The notes: generated by a model from the sequence alone, not told the origin. A stretch of 45,437 bases of DNA from an uncultured Bacteroidales bacterium (GCA_947589325.1 CANQAM010000017.1:1-45437); one strand, 5' to 3'; numbered from the stretch's first letter, positions 8,118 to 17,336 are shown. Made by a program: numbers and translations.

Positions 8118-10016
8118 ATGAAACAAACCGATTACCGTGTTTTCGACCATCGACCGGAGCCGTCGCGGGAGCGGAAGAAAACCGAAGAAGAAAAACAAGC
8201 CTCCCTCGAAGTGTTGTGGCAGGCCAAACGGGCATGGGACAACCTCGACAGTTATCGCAAACGCCGCAGCCGCAGCCGCGACTACACGTTCGGCAATCAG
8301 TGGGGCGATATGATTACTCTGCCCGACGGCCGCCGCATGAGCGAGGAAGCCTATTTGAAAGAACAGGGTAAAGTGCCCCTCAAAAACAACCTGATACGGA
8401 AACTGGTGAAAAACGTCGTCGGTCAGTTCCGGTCGGTGCAGACGCAGCCGGTGTGCCTCTCACGCAATCGCAAGGAACAGGCTTTGAGCGAGCTGTTGAG
8501 CAGCGTGCTGCAATATGTGCACCAACACAACCACCTTTGGGAGCTCGACAGCCGCTCCCTCGAAGAGTTCCTTATTTCGGGCAGCTGTTTTCACAAAATC
8601 AGCTACGGAAACCGTCGCGGAAAAAACGACGTATGGATAGATGAGGTAAACCCCAACCGCATATTTTTCAACCGCATGGAGGACGTTCGGCAGTGGGATT
8701 GCACGCTTATCGGCGAGCTGCACGACATACCGGTCGCCAAAGTGCTGGCTAATTTTGCCGGCGGCTCCCGCGCCCGTGCCGCCGAACTGCGTGAAATCTA
8801 TTGCCATGCTACGGAAGATGCCTTACGCGAGACATACGAAAATTTGTCGAGCGAGCCGCTCGATAACCTCGAATTTTTCCTGCCTGCCGACAAACACCTG
8901 TGCCGCGTCATCGAAGTGTGGCGCCTCGAAAACAGGGAGCAGCTGAAATGCCACGACACACTAACGGGTGAATATTATAAAGAAGATGTCGCCCGCATGG
9001 ACGAAATCGATGCCGAGAACCGTCGTCGCGTCGCCGAAGCCCGCGAACGCGGCAGCGACGAGAGCGAAGTCCGCCTTATCCATGCCGAGTGGTTTGTCGA
9101 TAGGTATTGGCATTACCGCTTCTTTACGCCCTATGGGGAGGTGTTGGCGGAGGGACGGTCGCCCTACTGGCACGGGGAGCACCCGTATGCTTTCAAGCTC
9201 TATCCGCTCATCGACGGCGAGATACATTCGTTTGTCGAAGACGTCATCGACCAACAGCGATACATCAACCGCCTCATTACGCTCGTCGATTTCATTATGG
9301 GGTCGAGTGCGAAAGGCGTGCTGCTTTTTCCCGAGAATCAGATTCCCGACGGCATGTCCATTGAAGATATTGCCGAGGAGTGGACTCGCTACAACGGCGT
9401 GATTCTTTTCAAACCCAAAGCCGGCGAAGCCCTCCCGCAGCAAATCGCCATCAACTCGACCAACATCGGCGCCTACGAGCTGTTGAGCTTGCAGATGGAG
9501 CTGCTCGACAATATATCGGGCGTACACGGTGCCATGCAGGGACAGCTGCCGCAGCCCGGCACCGCCGCCGCGCTGTATAACCAGCAGGTACAGAATGCCG
9601 AAACCAATCTGGTGGATTTGTTCGAATCGTTCAAGTGCTTCCGAGAAAGCCGCGATACCAAAGTGCTGAAAACCTTGCAGCAATATTACGACCGAACACG
9701 ATATGCCGACATTGCAGGCGACAAAATCGACGAATATGACACCTTCTCGCCGGAGGAGGTGCGCAATGCCGAGTTGGACGTCGTGGTAACGGAATCGAGT
9801 TCATCGCCGGCATTCCGCTCCTCGTCGAACGCCTTGTTGATGGAGCTTTTCCGTATGGGGAGAATTTCGCTCGAAATGCTGCTCGAGAACGGCTCCTTCC
9901 CCTTCTCCGACCGTTTGCTGCAAAGCCTCGAAAAGCAGAAACAGGAGTTGGCAGATGTCGCTGCGGAGACAGGCGCGTTGCCGCCGGCTGCCGTACCGGA
10001 AACGCAGCTTTTCTGA
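8118..10016 (+). CDS. Phage portal-protein homologue, orphan copy
   Basis: 632 aa from the ATG at 8118, preceded by an A-rich AGAAGAAAC; a frame open to 7953 would add 55 implausible residues. Portal proteins form the dodecameric DNA gateway of tailed-phage heads. The pattern of the P22/crAss-like portal group is visible: an N-terminal region with VPLKNNLIRKLVKNVVGQFR (about residues 83-102), VIDQQRYINRLITLVDF, the long clip/stem segment with LLSLQMELLDNISGVHGAMQ, and a helical barrel-like C-terminus ending in a Pro-rich tail. No terminase, head protease, major capsid or integrase gene is nearby; the only companion is the divergent 846-aa gene. The frame is intact and its codon use resembles the chromosome, so it may be a retained, domesticated gene. 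Family call is by pattern recognition. Confidence 0.78.
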   Translation: MKQTDYRVFDHRPEPSRERKKTEEEKQASLEVLWQAKRAWDNLDSYRKRRSRSRDYTFGNQWGDMITLPDGRRMSEEAYLKEQGKVPLKNNLIRKLVKNVVGQFRSVQTQPVCLSRNRKEQALSELLSSVLQYVHQHNHLWELDSRSLEEFLISGSCFHKISYGNRRGKNDVWIDEVNPNRIFFNRMEDVRQWDCTLIGELHDIPVAKVLANFAGGSRARAAELREIYCHATEDALRETYENLSSEPLDNLEFFLPADKHLCRVIEVWRLENREQLKCHDTLTGEYYKEDVARMDEIDAENRRRVAEARERGSDESEVRLIHAEWFVDRYWHYRFFTPYGEVLAEGRSPYWHGEHPYAFKLYPLIDGEIHSFVEDVIDQQRYINRLITLVDFIMGSSAKGVLLFPENQIPDGMSIEDIAEEWTRYNGVILFKPKAGEALPQQIAINSTNIGAYELLSLQMELLDNISGVHGAMQGQLPQPGTAAALYNQQVQNAETNLVDLFESFKCFRESRDTKVLKTLQQYYDRTRYADIAGDKIDEYDTFSPEEVRNAELDVVVTESSSSPAFRSSSNALLMELFRMGRISLEMLLENGSFPFSDRLLQSLEKQKQELADVAAETGALPPAAVPETQLF

Positions 10017-10027
10017 AAACGTAAAGC

Positions 10028-10065
10028 AAAATCGCCGAACCATTCAATGGCTCGGCGATTTTTTG
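10028..10065. terminator. Strong (probably bidirectional) terminator between portal and rubrerythrin genes
   Basis: Stem AAATCGCCGA...TCGGCGATTT plus CCA/TGG closes on a TTCAA loop; six T follow on the plus strand and a shorter T-rich stretch on the minus strand. It separates two convergent genes. Confidence 0.85.
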
Positions 10066-10088
10066 TAAAAACGTAGACGGAACACGTG

Positions 10089-10664
10089 TCAATAGTTGTC
10101 GCGCTGCGGCTCGAAGTAAGCTCTCGGGTAGAGGCAGGCAGGACATTTGTCGGGCGGATTCAAACCCTCGTGTACGTACCCGCAGTTGCGGCATTGCCAA
10201 CGGATAGGCGTGTCGCGGCAGAACACTTCGTGCTCCTCGAAACGGGAGAGCAGACGGCGGTAGCGCCACTCGTGAAACTCCTCGACACGGGCTATCATGC
10301 GGAACGCCGCCGCAACATCTTTGAAACCCTCGTCGAGGGCGGTGTTTGAAAAATTGTTGTACAAGTCCGACCATTCGAGCCGCTCGCCTTCGGCGGCTTC
10401 GAGCAGATTTTCGGCCGTGCTGCCGATGCGTCCGGCAGGATATTCGGCGCTGATGAGCCTCATGCCGCCTTCGGTGAGAAAGTCGAAAAAGCGGCGGGCG
10501 TGCGCCAATTCCTGCTCGGCAGTCTCGGAAAAAACGGCAGCCGCCTGTTCGTATCCCTCTTTCTTCGCTGTCAAGGCGAAAAAGGTGTATCGGTTGCGGG
10601 CTTGCGATTCGCCGGAAAAGGCTTTGAGCAGATTTTGTTCGGTAAGAGAATCTTTTATTTTCAT
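10089..10664 (-). CDS. rbr: Rubrerythrin
   Basis: 191 aa, the normal length. Rubrerythrin reduces hydrogen peroxide in the cytoplasm of anaerobes. The N-terminal four-helix diiron domain has E19 and two ExxH motifs (E52-H55 in EQELAHA, E128-H131 in VEEFHEW). The C-terminal rubredoxin-like domain carries the four Fe ligands C158, C161, C174 and C177 (CRNCGYVHEG and CPACLYP). It is a single gene facing the terminator at 10028-10065; I could not pick a clear promoter upstream. Confidence 0.96.
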   Translation of the reverse strand: MKIKDSLTEQNLLKAFSGESQARNRYTFFALTAKKEGYEQAAAVFSETAEQELAHARRFFDFLTEGGMRLISAEYPAGRIGSTAENLLEAAEGERLEWSDLYNNFSNTALDEGFKDVAAAFRMIARVEEFHEWRYRRLLSRFEEHEVFCRDTPIRWQCRNCGYVHEGLNPPDKCPACLYPRAYFEPQRDNY

Positions 10665-10890
10665 AACGATGGATTTGGAATGACGTGCGATAGAAAAACA
10701 TTCAGCGGTAAAGAAAGTTCATTCTGCGTGGAATGAGAAAATATAGTTAAAAAATGTGAATAAAAATGCGTATTTCCGTTTATTATTTGTTCTTTTGCAG
10801 GAAATTGCGGATATAATAGGCTTTTATTTTCGTAAAGGCAATATTTCGCCCTTGCTAAGAGCAGGTTACAAGATAGAAAGCAACACAACG

Positions 10891-11772
10891 ATGACAAAAA
10901 CGAGACGGAAAAAACACAGTTCTTTTTTGGGCGCGCGTCTGACTTCGACCGTGAGCACGGCGCTGGTTCTTTTTCTCTTGGGCATCATTGCTTTATTGGG
11001 CATAACGGCAAAGCGGCTATCGGTATATGTACGTGAAAATATGGGCTTTACCGTAGTTCTCGACGAAAATGCGTCCGACTCTCAAATAAAAGCTCTGCAA
11101 AAACATCTCACCGCAGCTCCGTACGCCCGAAAAGTGGAATACATATCGAAAAAAGATGCCTTGCGCGAGTTGTCTATGGAAATCGGAGAAAATCCGGAAG
11201 ATTTGTTGGGCTACAATCCGCTGCGCCCGTCGTTCGAAGTGAAACTCGGCAGCAAGTATGCCAATGCTTCCAAACTGCCGGAGATAGAGCGGACGCTGAC
11301 GAAGACCTATCCCTATATCCGCAAGGTTTCTTATCAGAAAGATTTGATAAAGCTCGTGAATGACAATATACGGCTTATCGGCTTGATATTGATGGGCATT
11401 GCTGTGGTGATGACCGTCATATCGATTGTGCTTATCGGCAATACGGTAAGTCTGGTCGCTTACTCCAAACGCTTCCTGCTGCATACGATGATGCTGGTGG
11501 GGGCGAAAAATTCGTTTATCCGGCGGCCGTTCGTGCGCTCGCACGTGGCAAACGGTATCGTGGGTGCCGTCATTGCCAACGTGTTGCTGGCGGCGATGTT
11601 GTATTATCTGAGCCGCGATATGTCGGGACTTGCCTCGCTGCTCGACAAAAGAATGCTGGCGGAAGTAGCCGTCGCCATATTGGCGGCAGGCATCGTGTTT
11701 TCATACGTTGCCGCCCGTGTGGCGATTGCGCGCTATTTGCGCATGGACAGAAACAAGTTGTATTATATGTAA
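10891..11772 (+). CDS. ftsX: Cell-division protein FtsX
   Basis: 293 aa from the ATG at 10891 (MTKTRRKKHSSFLG); the frame is open further upstream but without support. FtsX is the membrane subunit of the FtsEX complex, which controls peptidoglycan hydrolases at the division site. The topology fits: a basic N-terminus, TM1 (about 24-46), a periplasmic loop of about 100 residues containing FTVVLDENASDSQIKALQ, then three TM helices around 170-285 with the SYQKDLIKLVNDNIRLIG approach to TM2. FtsE is not adjacent here, as is usual in Bacteroidota; the LolD-like ATPase at 19574 is a separate candidate. It starts the six-gene run to folK. Confidence 0.92.
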   Translation: MTKTRRKKHSSFLGARLTSTVSTALVLFLLGIIALLGITAKRLSVYVRENMGFTVVLDENASDSQIKALQKHLTAAPYARKVEYISKKDALRELSMEIGENPEDLLGYNPLRPSFEVKLGSKYANASKLPEIERTLTKTYPYIRKVSYQKDLIKLVNDNIRLIGLILMGIAVVMTVISIVLIGNTVSLVAYSKRFLLHTMMLVGAKNSFIRRPFVRSHVANGIVGAVIANVLLAAMLYYLSRDMSGLASLLDKRMLAEVAVAILAAGIVFSYVAARVAIARYLRMDRNKLYYM

Positions 11773-11776
11773 TGTT

Positions 11777-12082
11777 ATGATAAAAAAATCCGAAAAAACT
11801 ATTTCCCGCAAGCCCGTTCAGGAAACGGAAAACACCGATTTGCGCGCCTTTGCTTTGGGAAAACGCAATCTGCTGTTTATCGCGATTGCATTCGTCGCCA
11901 TTATTTTGGGATTCGCCCTTATGGCGGGTGAAGGCTCGACGCCCGAACATTTCAATCCCGATATATTCAGTTTCCGCCGCATAGTCGTGGCACCGTTCAT
12001 CACCTTTGCGGGATACGTGTTCATGGTGTTCGCCATTCTGTATAAACCGAAGAAAGAAGATTCAAATACCGATAGAGAATGA
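11777..12082 (+). CDS. DUF3098 small membrane protein
   Basis: 101 aa from the ATG at 11777, 4 bp after ftsX. It has a cytoplasmic N-terminus, two TM helices (about 31-50 and 69-89) and the conserved segment [21 protein letters not shown]. This matches DUF3098, a Bacteroidota family that normally sits between ftsX and uppP. The function is not known; the setting suggests an envelope or division role. Its stop overlaps the uppP start as ATGA. Confidence 0.85.
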   Translation: MIKKSEKTISRKPVQETENTDLRAFALGKRNLLFIAIAFVAIILGFALMAGEGSTPEHFNPDIFSFRRIVVAPFITFAGYVFMVFAILYKPKKEDSNTDRE

Positions 12083-12876
12083 CGTGGCTCGATGCTTTGT
12101 GGCTGGGACTCATACAGGGCCTTACCGAATACCTGCCCGTGAGCAGCAGCGGACATCTCGAAATTGCGAACACGCTGCTGGGCATAAAGGGAAGCGACAA
12201 TCTGGTGTTTGCCGTTCTGGTGCATGCCGCGACGGTGTGCAGTACGCTGGTCGTGCTGCGGAAAGAAATCGTGAATTTGTTTTGCGGACTTTTCCGTTTC
12301 CGCTGGAATGACGAAACGCAGTATGTTGCCAAGATACTTCTCTCGATGATACCGGTAGGCATCGTCGGGGTATTTTTCAAAGATACGGTCGAGAGTTTTT
12401 TCGGAAACGGCTTGTTCGTGGTGGGCATCATGCTCTTGGTTACGGCGCTGCTGCTGACGTTTGCCTATCGTGCCAAACCCCGCAAAAAAGATTCCATTTC
12501 GTACCGCGATGCTTTTGTCATCGGTCTGGCGCAGGCTTGCGCGGTGCTGCCGGGCTTGTCGCGTTCGGGCACGACGATTGCCACGGGACTTTTGTTGGGC
12601 GACAAGAAAGAACAGGTAGCCCGTTTCTCGTTCCTGATGGTGATTATTCCCATTTTGGGCGAGGCGTTTCTCGATTTGGTAGGCGGAGAGTTTTCGCCGG
12701 CGGAGTCGGGCCTCTCGGTTACGGCAATGCTCGTAGGCTTTCTGGCGGCATTCGTGTCGGGCTGTGCGGCTTGTAAATGGATGTTGAAACTGGTGCAAAA
12801 CGGACGACTCGTGTGGTTTGCACTCTATTGCGCATTGATGGCGGTATTCTGCATTGTTCATGCTTTGACGGCATAA
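12079..12876 (+). CDS. uppP: Undecaprenyl-diphosphatase UppP/BacA
   Basis: 265 aa multi-spanning membrane enzyme. It dephosphorylates undecaprenyl diphosphate so the lipid carrier can be reused for peptidoglycan and other wall polymers; extra copies give bacitracin resistance. Both signature blocks are intact: [19 protein letters not shown] near the N-terminus (E17, H26) and [13 protein letters not shown] in the second half with the catalytic Arg. The start overlaps the upstream stop as ATGA. Confidence 0.97.
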   Translation: MTWLDALWLGLIQGLTEYLPVSSSGHLEIANTLLGIKGSDNLVFAVLVHAATVCSTLVVLRKEIVNLFCGLFRFRWNDETQYVAKILLSMIPVGIVGVFFKDTVESFFGNGLFVVGIMLLVTALLLTFAYRAKPRKKDSISYRDAFVIGLAQACAVLPGLSRSGTTIATGLLLGDKKEQVARFSFLMVIIPILGEAFLDLVGGEFSPAESGLSVTAMLVGFLAAFVSGCAACKWMLKLVQNGRLVWFALYCALMAVFCIVHALTA

Positions 12877-12885
12877 CGATTTTTT

Positions 12886-12899
12886 CCGTCTTCGGACGG
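12886..12899 (+). other. Short UUCG-type hairpin between uppP and truB
   Basis: CCGTC-TTCG-GACGG forms a 5-bp stem with a stable UUCG tetraloop in the mRNA. There is no T-run after it, so it is not a terminator; it could mark an RNA processing or stability site. Confidence 0.4.
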
Positions 12900-12925
12900 A
12901 GGAGATATATCGGAAAAAGATAGAG

Positions 12926-13645
12926 ATGGATTTTCAAGAAGGAGAAATTTTGTATTTCGACAAACCGTTGCACTGGACGTCGTTCAGACTGGTGAAGACA
13001 CTGCGCAACACGCTGACGCGGACTTTGGGCGTGAAAAAGCTCAAAGTGGGACACGCCGGCACGCTCGACCCGTTGGCTTCGGGCGTCATGATTGTCTGCA
13101 CGGGCAAGGCGACGAAACTCATCGAATCTTTTCAATATCAGACCAAAGAATATATCGCGACGCTGCGACTGGGAGCGACGACACCGTCGTTCGACCTCGA
13201 AACCGAAATCGACGCCACCTATCCGACCGACCACATCACCCGCGCCCGAATCGAAGCTGTCCTGCCCCGTTTCGTGGGCGCCATACAGCAAGTGCCGCCC
13301 TCGTTTTCGGCTTGCAAAATCGGCGGCAAGCGGGCGTACCACATGGCGCGGAAGGGCTTGGACGTGGAGCTGAAACCGAAAGAGCTCGTCATCGACGAAA
13401 TAGAGCTGCTCGACTTCGCCGACAACACGCTGCGCATACGGGTCGTATGCAGCAAAGGAACATACATTCGGGCATTGGCGCGCGATATCGGCGCAGCCTT
13501 GGAAAGCGGCGCTCATCTGACGGGGCTGGTGCGCACCCGGGTGGGTGATGCCACGCTCGACCGCTGTTTCTCCGTCGAGGAGATTCCGGCCATTGCGGCG
13601 CAGGGCATTCCCTGTGTAAAGAAAGAGGAAGAATTAAAAAATTAA
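12926..13645 (+). CDS. truB: tRNA pseudouridine-55 synthase TruB
   Basis: 239 aa. The enzyme makes pseudouridine 55 in the T-loop of tRNAs. The catalytic Asp is D48 in [23 protein letters not shown] near residue 13 and the [16 protein letters not shown] block in the C-terminal half are also family features. It lacks a long C-terminal PUA extension, like other short Bacteroidota TruB proteins. It lies 49 bp after uppP and 13 bp before queA. Confidence 0.97.
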   Translation: MDFQEGEILYFDKPLHWTSFRLVKTLRNTLTRTLGVKKLKVGHAGTLDPLASGVMIVCTGKATKLIESFQYQTKEYIATLRLGATTPSFDLETEIDATYPTDHITRARIEAVLPRFVGAIQQVPPSFSACKIGGKRAYHMARKGLDVELKPKELVIDEIELLDFADNTLRIRVVCSKGTYIRALARDIGAALESGAHLTGLVRTRVGDATLDRCFSVEEIPAIAAQGIPCVKKEEELKN

Positions 13646-13658
13646 AACGACATACGAA

Positions 13659-14708
13659 ATGAAATTGTCTCAGTTCAAATTCAAGTTATCCGAAGAGCAA
13701 ATAGCCAAATATCCTGCAAAAAACCGCGACGAGTCGCGCTTAATGGTGGTTGATAGGAAAACGGGAAATATCCGGCATTGCATATTCAAAGAGATAATCG
13801 ACTTTTTCGATGAACACGACCTGTTCATCTTCAACGATACGCGGGTATTTCCGGCGCTGCTTTACGGAAACAAGGAAAAGACGGGGGCGAAGATAGAAGT
13901 GTTCCTGCTGCGGGAGCTGAACGAGGAACATCGTTTGTGGGACGTGTTGGTCGATCCCGCCCGCAAGATACGCATCGGCAACAAGCTCTATTTCGGCGAA
14001 GACGATTCGATGGTGGCGGAAGTCATCGACAACACCACTTCGCGGGGACGCACGCTGCGATTCCTCTTCGACGGTCCTCACGATGAATTCAAAGAAGCGC
14101 TTTACAAATTGGGCGAACCGCCGTTGCCCCGTTATATCAACCGTCCTTCCGAACCCGAAGATTTCGAGCGTTACCAGACGATTTTCGCCCGCAACGAAGG
14201 GGCAGTCGTAGCACCTGCCGCCGGTTTGCATTTCAGCCGCGAGCTGCTCAAACGCATGGAGATAAAGGGCATCGACTACACTTTCCTTACTCTGCATTCG
14301 GGATTGGGCAATTTCCGCGAAATCGATGTCGAAGACCTTACCAAGCACAAAATGGATTCGGAGCAGATGCTGGTTACTCCCGAAGTGGTGGCGACCGTCG
14401 ATCATGCCAAAACCGAGAATCGCCGTGTGTGTGCTGTCGGAACGTCGGTCATGCGGGCAATCGAAAGCGTGGTCAGCACCGACGGACACATGAAGCCTTA
14501 CGACGGTTGGACAAACAAATTCATTTTCCCGCCTTACGATTTTACCGTCGCCAATTCGCTGATTAGCAACTTCCACATGCCGTACTCCACGTTGTTGATG
14601 ATGGTGGCGGCTTTCGGCGGCTACGAACTCGTGTTCGACGCCTACGATGTCGCTCTCAAAGAAGGGTATCGCTTCGGTGCCTACGGCGATGCCATGCTGA
14701 TACTGTAA
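13659..14708 (+). CDS. queA: S-adenosylmethionine:tRNA ribosyltransferase-isomerase QueA
   Basis: 349 aa, full length. QueA transfers the ribosyl part of SAM to 7-aminomethyl-7-deazaguanine in tRNA to form epoxyqueuosine. Visible family segments include [14 protein letters not shown] near residue 57, the [13 protein letters not shown] block, [10 protein letters not shown] and the C-terminal [20 protein letters not shown]. It is the fifth gene of the ftsX-folK run, and folK begins 1 bp after its stop. Confidence 0.97.
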   Translation: MKLSQFKFKLSEEQIAKYPAKNRDESRLMVVDRKTGNIRHCIFKEIIDFFDEHDLFIFNDTRVFPALLYGNKEKTGAKIEVFLLRELNEEHRLWDVLVDPARKIRIGNKLYFGEDDSMVAEVIDNTTSRGRTLRFLFDGPHDEFKEALYKLGEPPLPRYINRPSEPEDFERYQTIFARNEGAVVAPAAGLHFSRELLKRMEIKGIDYTFLTLHSGLGNFREIDVEDLTKHKMDSEQMLVTPEVVATVDHAKTENRRVCAVGTSVMRAIESVVSTDGHMKPYDGWTNKFIFPPYDFTVANSLISNFHMPYSTLLMMVAAFGGYELVFDAYDVALKEGYRFGAYGDAMLIL

Positions 14709-14709
14709 T

Positions 14710-15177
14710 ATGGCGGCTGCCTGCATTGCATTGGGGTCGAATCTGGGCGACCGCCGCCGTCTCTTGCAGGAGGCGGTGGCGCGGCTGTCGGCAGAGGCGG
14801 GCGAGGTAACCGCTCTTTCGTCGTTTTATGAAACAGAGCCTGAGGGATTCGACTCTCCCCACCGTTTTCTCAATGCTGCCCTCGTTCTCGAAACGCAGCT
14901 TTCGCCCGAAGAACTGTTGCGGGTAACGCAGCGCATCGAACGCGAATTGGGGCGCGTCGGTAAAAGTTCGGACGGACGGTATGCCGACCGTCCGATAGAT
15001 ATAGACTTGATTTTTTTCGATGAGGCCGTTATCGACACGCCCGAACTAACATTGCCTCACCCCCGCATGGCGGAGCGATTGTTTGTACTCGACCCGCTTT
15101 GCGAAATCGCCCCCGATTTCCACCACCCGCTGCTGCACTGCACGGTTTCCGAACTGCGGGAGCGGCTTTCCCGATAA
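14710..15177 (+). CDS. folK: 2-amino-4-hydroxy-6-hydroxymethyldihydropteridine pyrophosphokinase FolK
   Basis: 155 aa, the usual HPPK size. The enzyme transfers pyrophosphate from ATP to the pterin in folate synthesis. The N-terminal ALGSNLGDR motif, FYETEPEGF, and the metal- and pterin-binding block RYADRPIDIDLIFFD with LTLPHPRM are all present. It is the last gene of the plus-strand run and converges on miaB with a 24-bp gap. Confidence 0.96.
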   Translation: MAAACIALGSNLGDRRRLLQEAVARLSAEAGEVTALSSFYETEPEGFDSPHRFLNAALVLETQLSPEELLRVTQRIERELGRVGKSSDGRYADRPIDIDLIFFDEAVIDTPELTLPHPRMAERLFVLDPLCEIAPDFHHPLLHCTVSELRERLSR

Positions 15178-15201
15178 GTATTTTTCTCGTAAAGAACCGA
15201 C

Positions 15202-16566
15202 CTACTTTATCATATCGCCGAGCAGGGTTGCCGACGAGGCTTCGGCGATGCGCACGGTTACGAAATTGCCGGCTTTCACCCCTTCGGTGCGGGGAAACAC
15301 CACCATTTTGTTTTGCTGCGTGCGACCGCACAACTGTTCGCGGGAGCGGCGGGAAAATCCCTCCACCAGCACCTCGAATGTTTTTCCCACGTCGCGGCGG
15401 TTGCTTTCGAGCGAAAGTTCATTTTGCAGCTCTATCATGCGTTGCAGGCGTTCTACCTTCACTTCTTCGCTGATGTCGTCGGGCAGATGACGGGCGGCGT
15501 AGGTGCCCGGACGTTCGGAATATTTGAACAGAAAGGCACTGTCGAATGCCGCTTCGCGCATGAGCGACAGCGTGTCGGCAAACTCCTCTTCGGTTTCGGA
15601 GTGGAATCCGGCAAAAAGGTCGCTCGATATTCCGCAGTCGGGCAAAATGCGCCGTATGGCGGCAATGCGGTCGAGGTACCACTCCCGCGTGTATTTGCGG
15701 TTCATCAGGGCGAGAATGCGGTTGTTGCCCGACTGTACAGGCAGGTGAATATGCCGGCACAGATTGGGATAGCGGGCTATCGTGCGGAGCGTTTCGTCGC
15801 TCATGTCTTTGGGGTGGGAGGTGGTGAAGCGTATGCGCATATCGGGTGCCGCTTCGGCAGTCTTGGCAAGCAGGGCGGGAAAGTCGATGACGCTGCCGTC
15901 CGCTTCGGTATAGCGGTAAGAATTGACGTTCTGTCCCAGCAAAGTCGCCTCTTTGAAACCGCGCGCCCGCAGGTCGGCAAGCTCCTGCAAAATGCTTTGC
16001 GGTTCGCGGCTGCGTTCGCGTCCCCGCGTGTAGGGCACGATGCAGTACGAACAGAAGTTGTTGCACCCCCGCATGATGGAAATGAATCCCGATATGCGTC
16101 CGGCGCCGATGCGCATGGGTATTATCTCTTTGTAGGTTTCCGAAACGGAGAGTTCGACGTTGATGGCTTTCTCACCCTGTTCGGCGGCAGCCACTAAATG
16201 AGGCAGGTCGAGATAGGCATCGGGTCCGACCACGAGGTCGGCATGGTACGTGTCGAGCAGTTCCTCCTTTAATCGTTCAGCCATACAGCCGAGTATGCCG
16301 ATTATCAGCCCCTGTTTTTTCCGGCGCAGGGAGTGCAGGTATTGTAGACGGGAAAAGATTTTTTGCTCGGCATTGTCGCGTATAGAGCAGGTATTGATGA
16401 AGATGGCATCGGCATCTTCGAGGTTGTCGCACAGGGAGTAGCCTTCCATTTTCATAATCGAAGCCACGACTTCGCTGTCGGCCGCATTCATTTGACAGCC
16501 ATACGTTTCGATGAAGAGTTTTTTTTCTCCGTTTGCCGTATCTGTTTTTTCGGTATGTATGCCCAT
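15202..16566 (-). CDS. miaB: tRNA-2-methylthio-N6-dimethylallyladenosine synthase MiaB
   Basis: 454 aa, full length. MiaB is a radical-SAM methylthiotransferase that converts i6A37 to ms2i6A37 in tRNAs. The N-terminal domain has the cluster-binding Cys in FIETYGCQMNAADSE, FINTCSIRDNAEQ and GILGCMAERL; the radical-SAM core has CNNFCSYC (CxxxCxxC); the end (about 385-450) is a TRAM domain with RTQQNKMVVFP. It has a separate transcript from its convergent neighbour folK. Confidence 0.96.
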   Translation of the reverse strand: MGIHTEKTDTANGEKKLFIETYGCQMNAADSEVVASIMKMEGYSLCDNLEDADAIFINTCSIRDNAEQKIFSRLQYLHSLRRKKQGLIIGILGCMAERLKEELLDTYHADLVVGPDAYLDLPHLVAAAEQGEKAINVELSVSETYKEIIPMRIGAGRISGFISIMRGCNNFCSYCIVPYTRGRERSREPQSILQELADLRARGFKEATLLGQNVNSYRYTEADGSVIDFPALLAKTAEAAPDMRIRFTTSHPKDMSDETLRTIARYPNLCRHIHLPVQSGNNRILALMNRKYTREWYLDRIAAIRRILPDCGISSDLFAGFHSETEEEFADTLSLMREAAFDSAFLFKYSERPGTYAARHLPDDISEEVKVERLQRMIELQNELSLESNRRDVGKTFEVLVEGFSRRSREQLCGRTQQNKMVVFPRTEGVKAGNFVTVRIAEASSATLLGDMIK

Positions 16567-16643
16567 ATTTGTGAATATTTATTCAGGTTTTAGCCCGATT
16601 TCTATCTTTTTGTTGTTTTTTCAAGAAAAAAACTTCCAGAATA

Positions 16644-16674
16644 TTTGCAAATAAAAATTTTTTACGTACCTTTG
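16644..16674 (+). promoter_or_regulatory. Strong promoter in the miaB-16908 intergenic region
   Basis: TTTG (16644-16647), exactly 19 nt, then TACCTTTG (16667-16674): a full match to the Bacteroidota housekeeping promoter. It does not sit just before a long reading frame, but before the hairpin-terminated segment 16681-16758. Confidence 0.8.
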
Positions 16675-16680
16675 CCATAC

Positions 16681-16758
16681 TTCATATGAAATTTTTTCAT
16701 AGTTAAGGTTTAGGTTAAATTGATTTCGGGTGGTTGTGAAACCGCCCGAAGTTTTTTT
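16681..16758 (+). ncRNA. Candidate small RNA of about 78 nt (or attenuated leader)
   Basis: The segment begins about 7 nt after a consensus promoter and ends in a strong intrinsic terminator. It can fold a first hairpin at 16685-16701 (TATGAAA-TTT-TTTCATA, 7 perfect pairs) and the terminator stem at 16725-16750. It has one six-codon ORF (16686-16706, MKFFHS), whose ATG is within the first hairpin. It could be an independent small RNA, or a leader that controls read-through into the gene at 16908. No known RNA family was recognised. The remaining 341-bp gap (16567-16907) shows nothing else convincing. Confidence 0.5.
16725..16758 (+). terminator. Intrinsic terminator closing the candidate small RNA
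   Basis: TTCGGGTGGTT (16725-16735) pairs with AACCGCCCGAA (16740-16750) over 11 positions with one G-T pair and a 4-nt loop, followed by GTTTTTTT. Confidence 0.85.
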
Positions 16759-16907
16759 ATGAAATTGGTTTTATAATCCAAGAGAAATGTCTATTTTTAC
16801 GGGGCAAAGAAAATGCGTTCGGAAAGAGCCCGGATTCGACGACGAAAGCGTACAGGTTCCCGACGCGGTTTTGTTTTGCCTGTTCCGATACAAAAGTACA
16901 AAAAGTA

Positions 16908-17336
16908 ATGGATAGTCTGTGGATTTATTTGCTGCTTATTTTCATTTTCGCGGGAAATGCGCTCGTCAAGAGGGCGCGCAAGCAGACCGAATCGTATGAA
17001 GAGGAGCGAGAGCGCGGGCGTTCCGAAATGAACGGCGATGCCGGATTTTACAATTATCCCGTTTCGCCGCGTGTGCGAAAAGTGCCGAAATCTTTTATGC
17101 CGGAAAGACCGCCGGAGGCGGAGCCGGTCGAAATTCCGGATACTTTTTTCCACCCCGAGTTGGAAAAATACGTGCCGGAGTTAGATGCTCTCGAAGCGGA
17201 TTCGGAAATATTCACCCGCATCGAAGACGACAAGGACGATGCCTATACCCGCACCGACGGACTTTTCCGTGCCGATGATGTGGACGAGCTGCGTCGGGCA
17301 ATCATAACTATGGAAATATTGAATCGAAAATATTAA
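16908..17336 (+). CDS. Small membrane-anchored hypothetical protein, 142 aa
   Basis: The family is not recognised. The N-terminus is one TM helix (MDSLWIYLLLIFIFAGNALV), followed by a charged, mostly acidic and Pro-containing cytoplasmic or periplasmic tail (PERPPEAEPVEIPDTFF) and a helical end (DDVDELRRAIITMEILN). It lies 15 bp before the CoA-transferase gene and is probably cotranscribed. Its own promoter is unclear; read-through from 16667 past the terminator is one possibility. Confidence 0.75.
   Translation: MDSLWIYLLLIFIFAGNALVKRARKQTESYEEERERGRSEMNGDAGFYNYPVSPRVRKVPKSFMPERPPEAEPVEIPDTFFHPELEKYVPELDALEADSEIFTRIEDDKDDAYTRTDGLFRADDVDELRRAIITMEILNRKY

Noticed and set aside
5373-10016. Complete prophage
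   Set aside because: Only two structural genes are present; no integrase, terminase, capsid, lysis genes or attachment repeats were seen.
16686-16706. Six-codon leader peptide MKFFHS as a certain attenuator
   Set aside because: Its codons do not point to an amino-acid pathway at 16908-18842, and the ATG is sequestered in a hairpin; kept only as an alternative reading of the small RNA.
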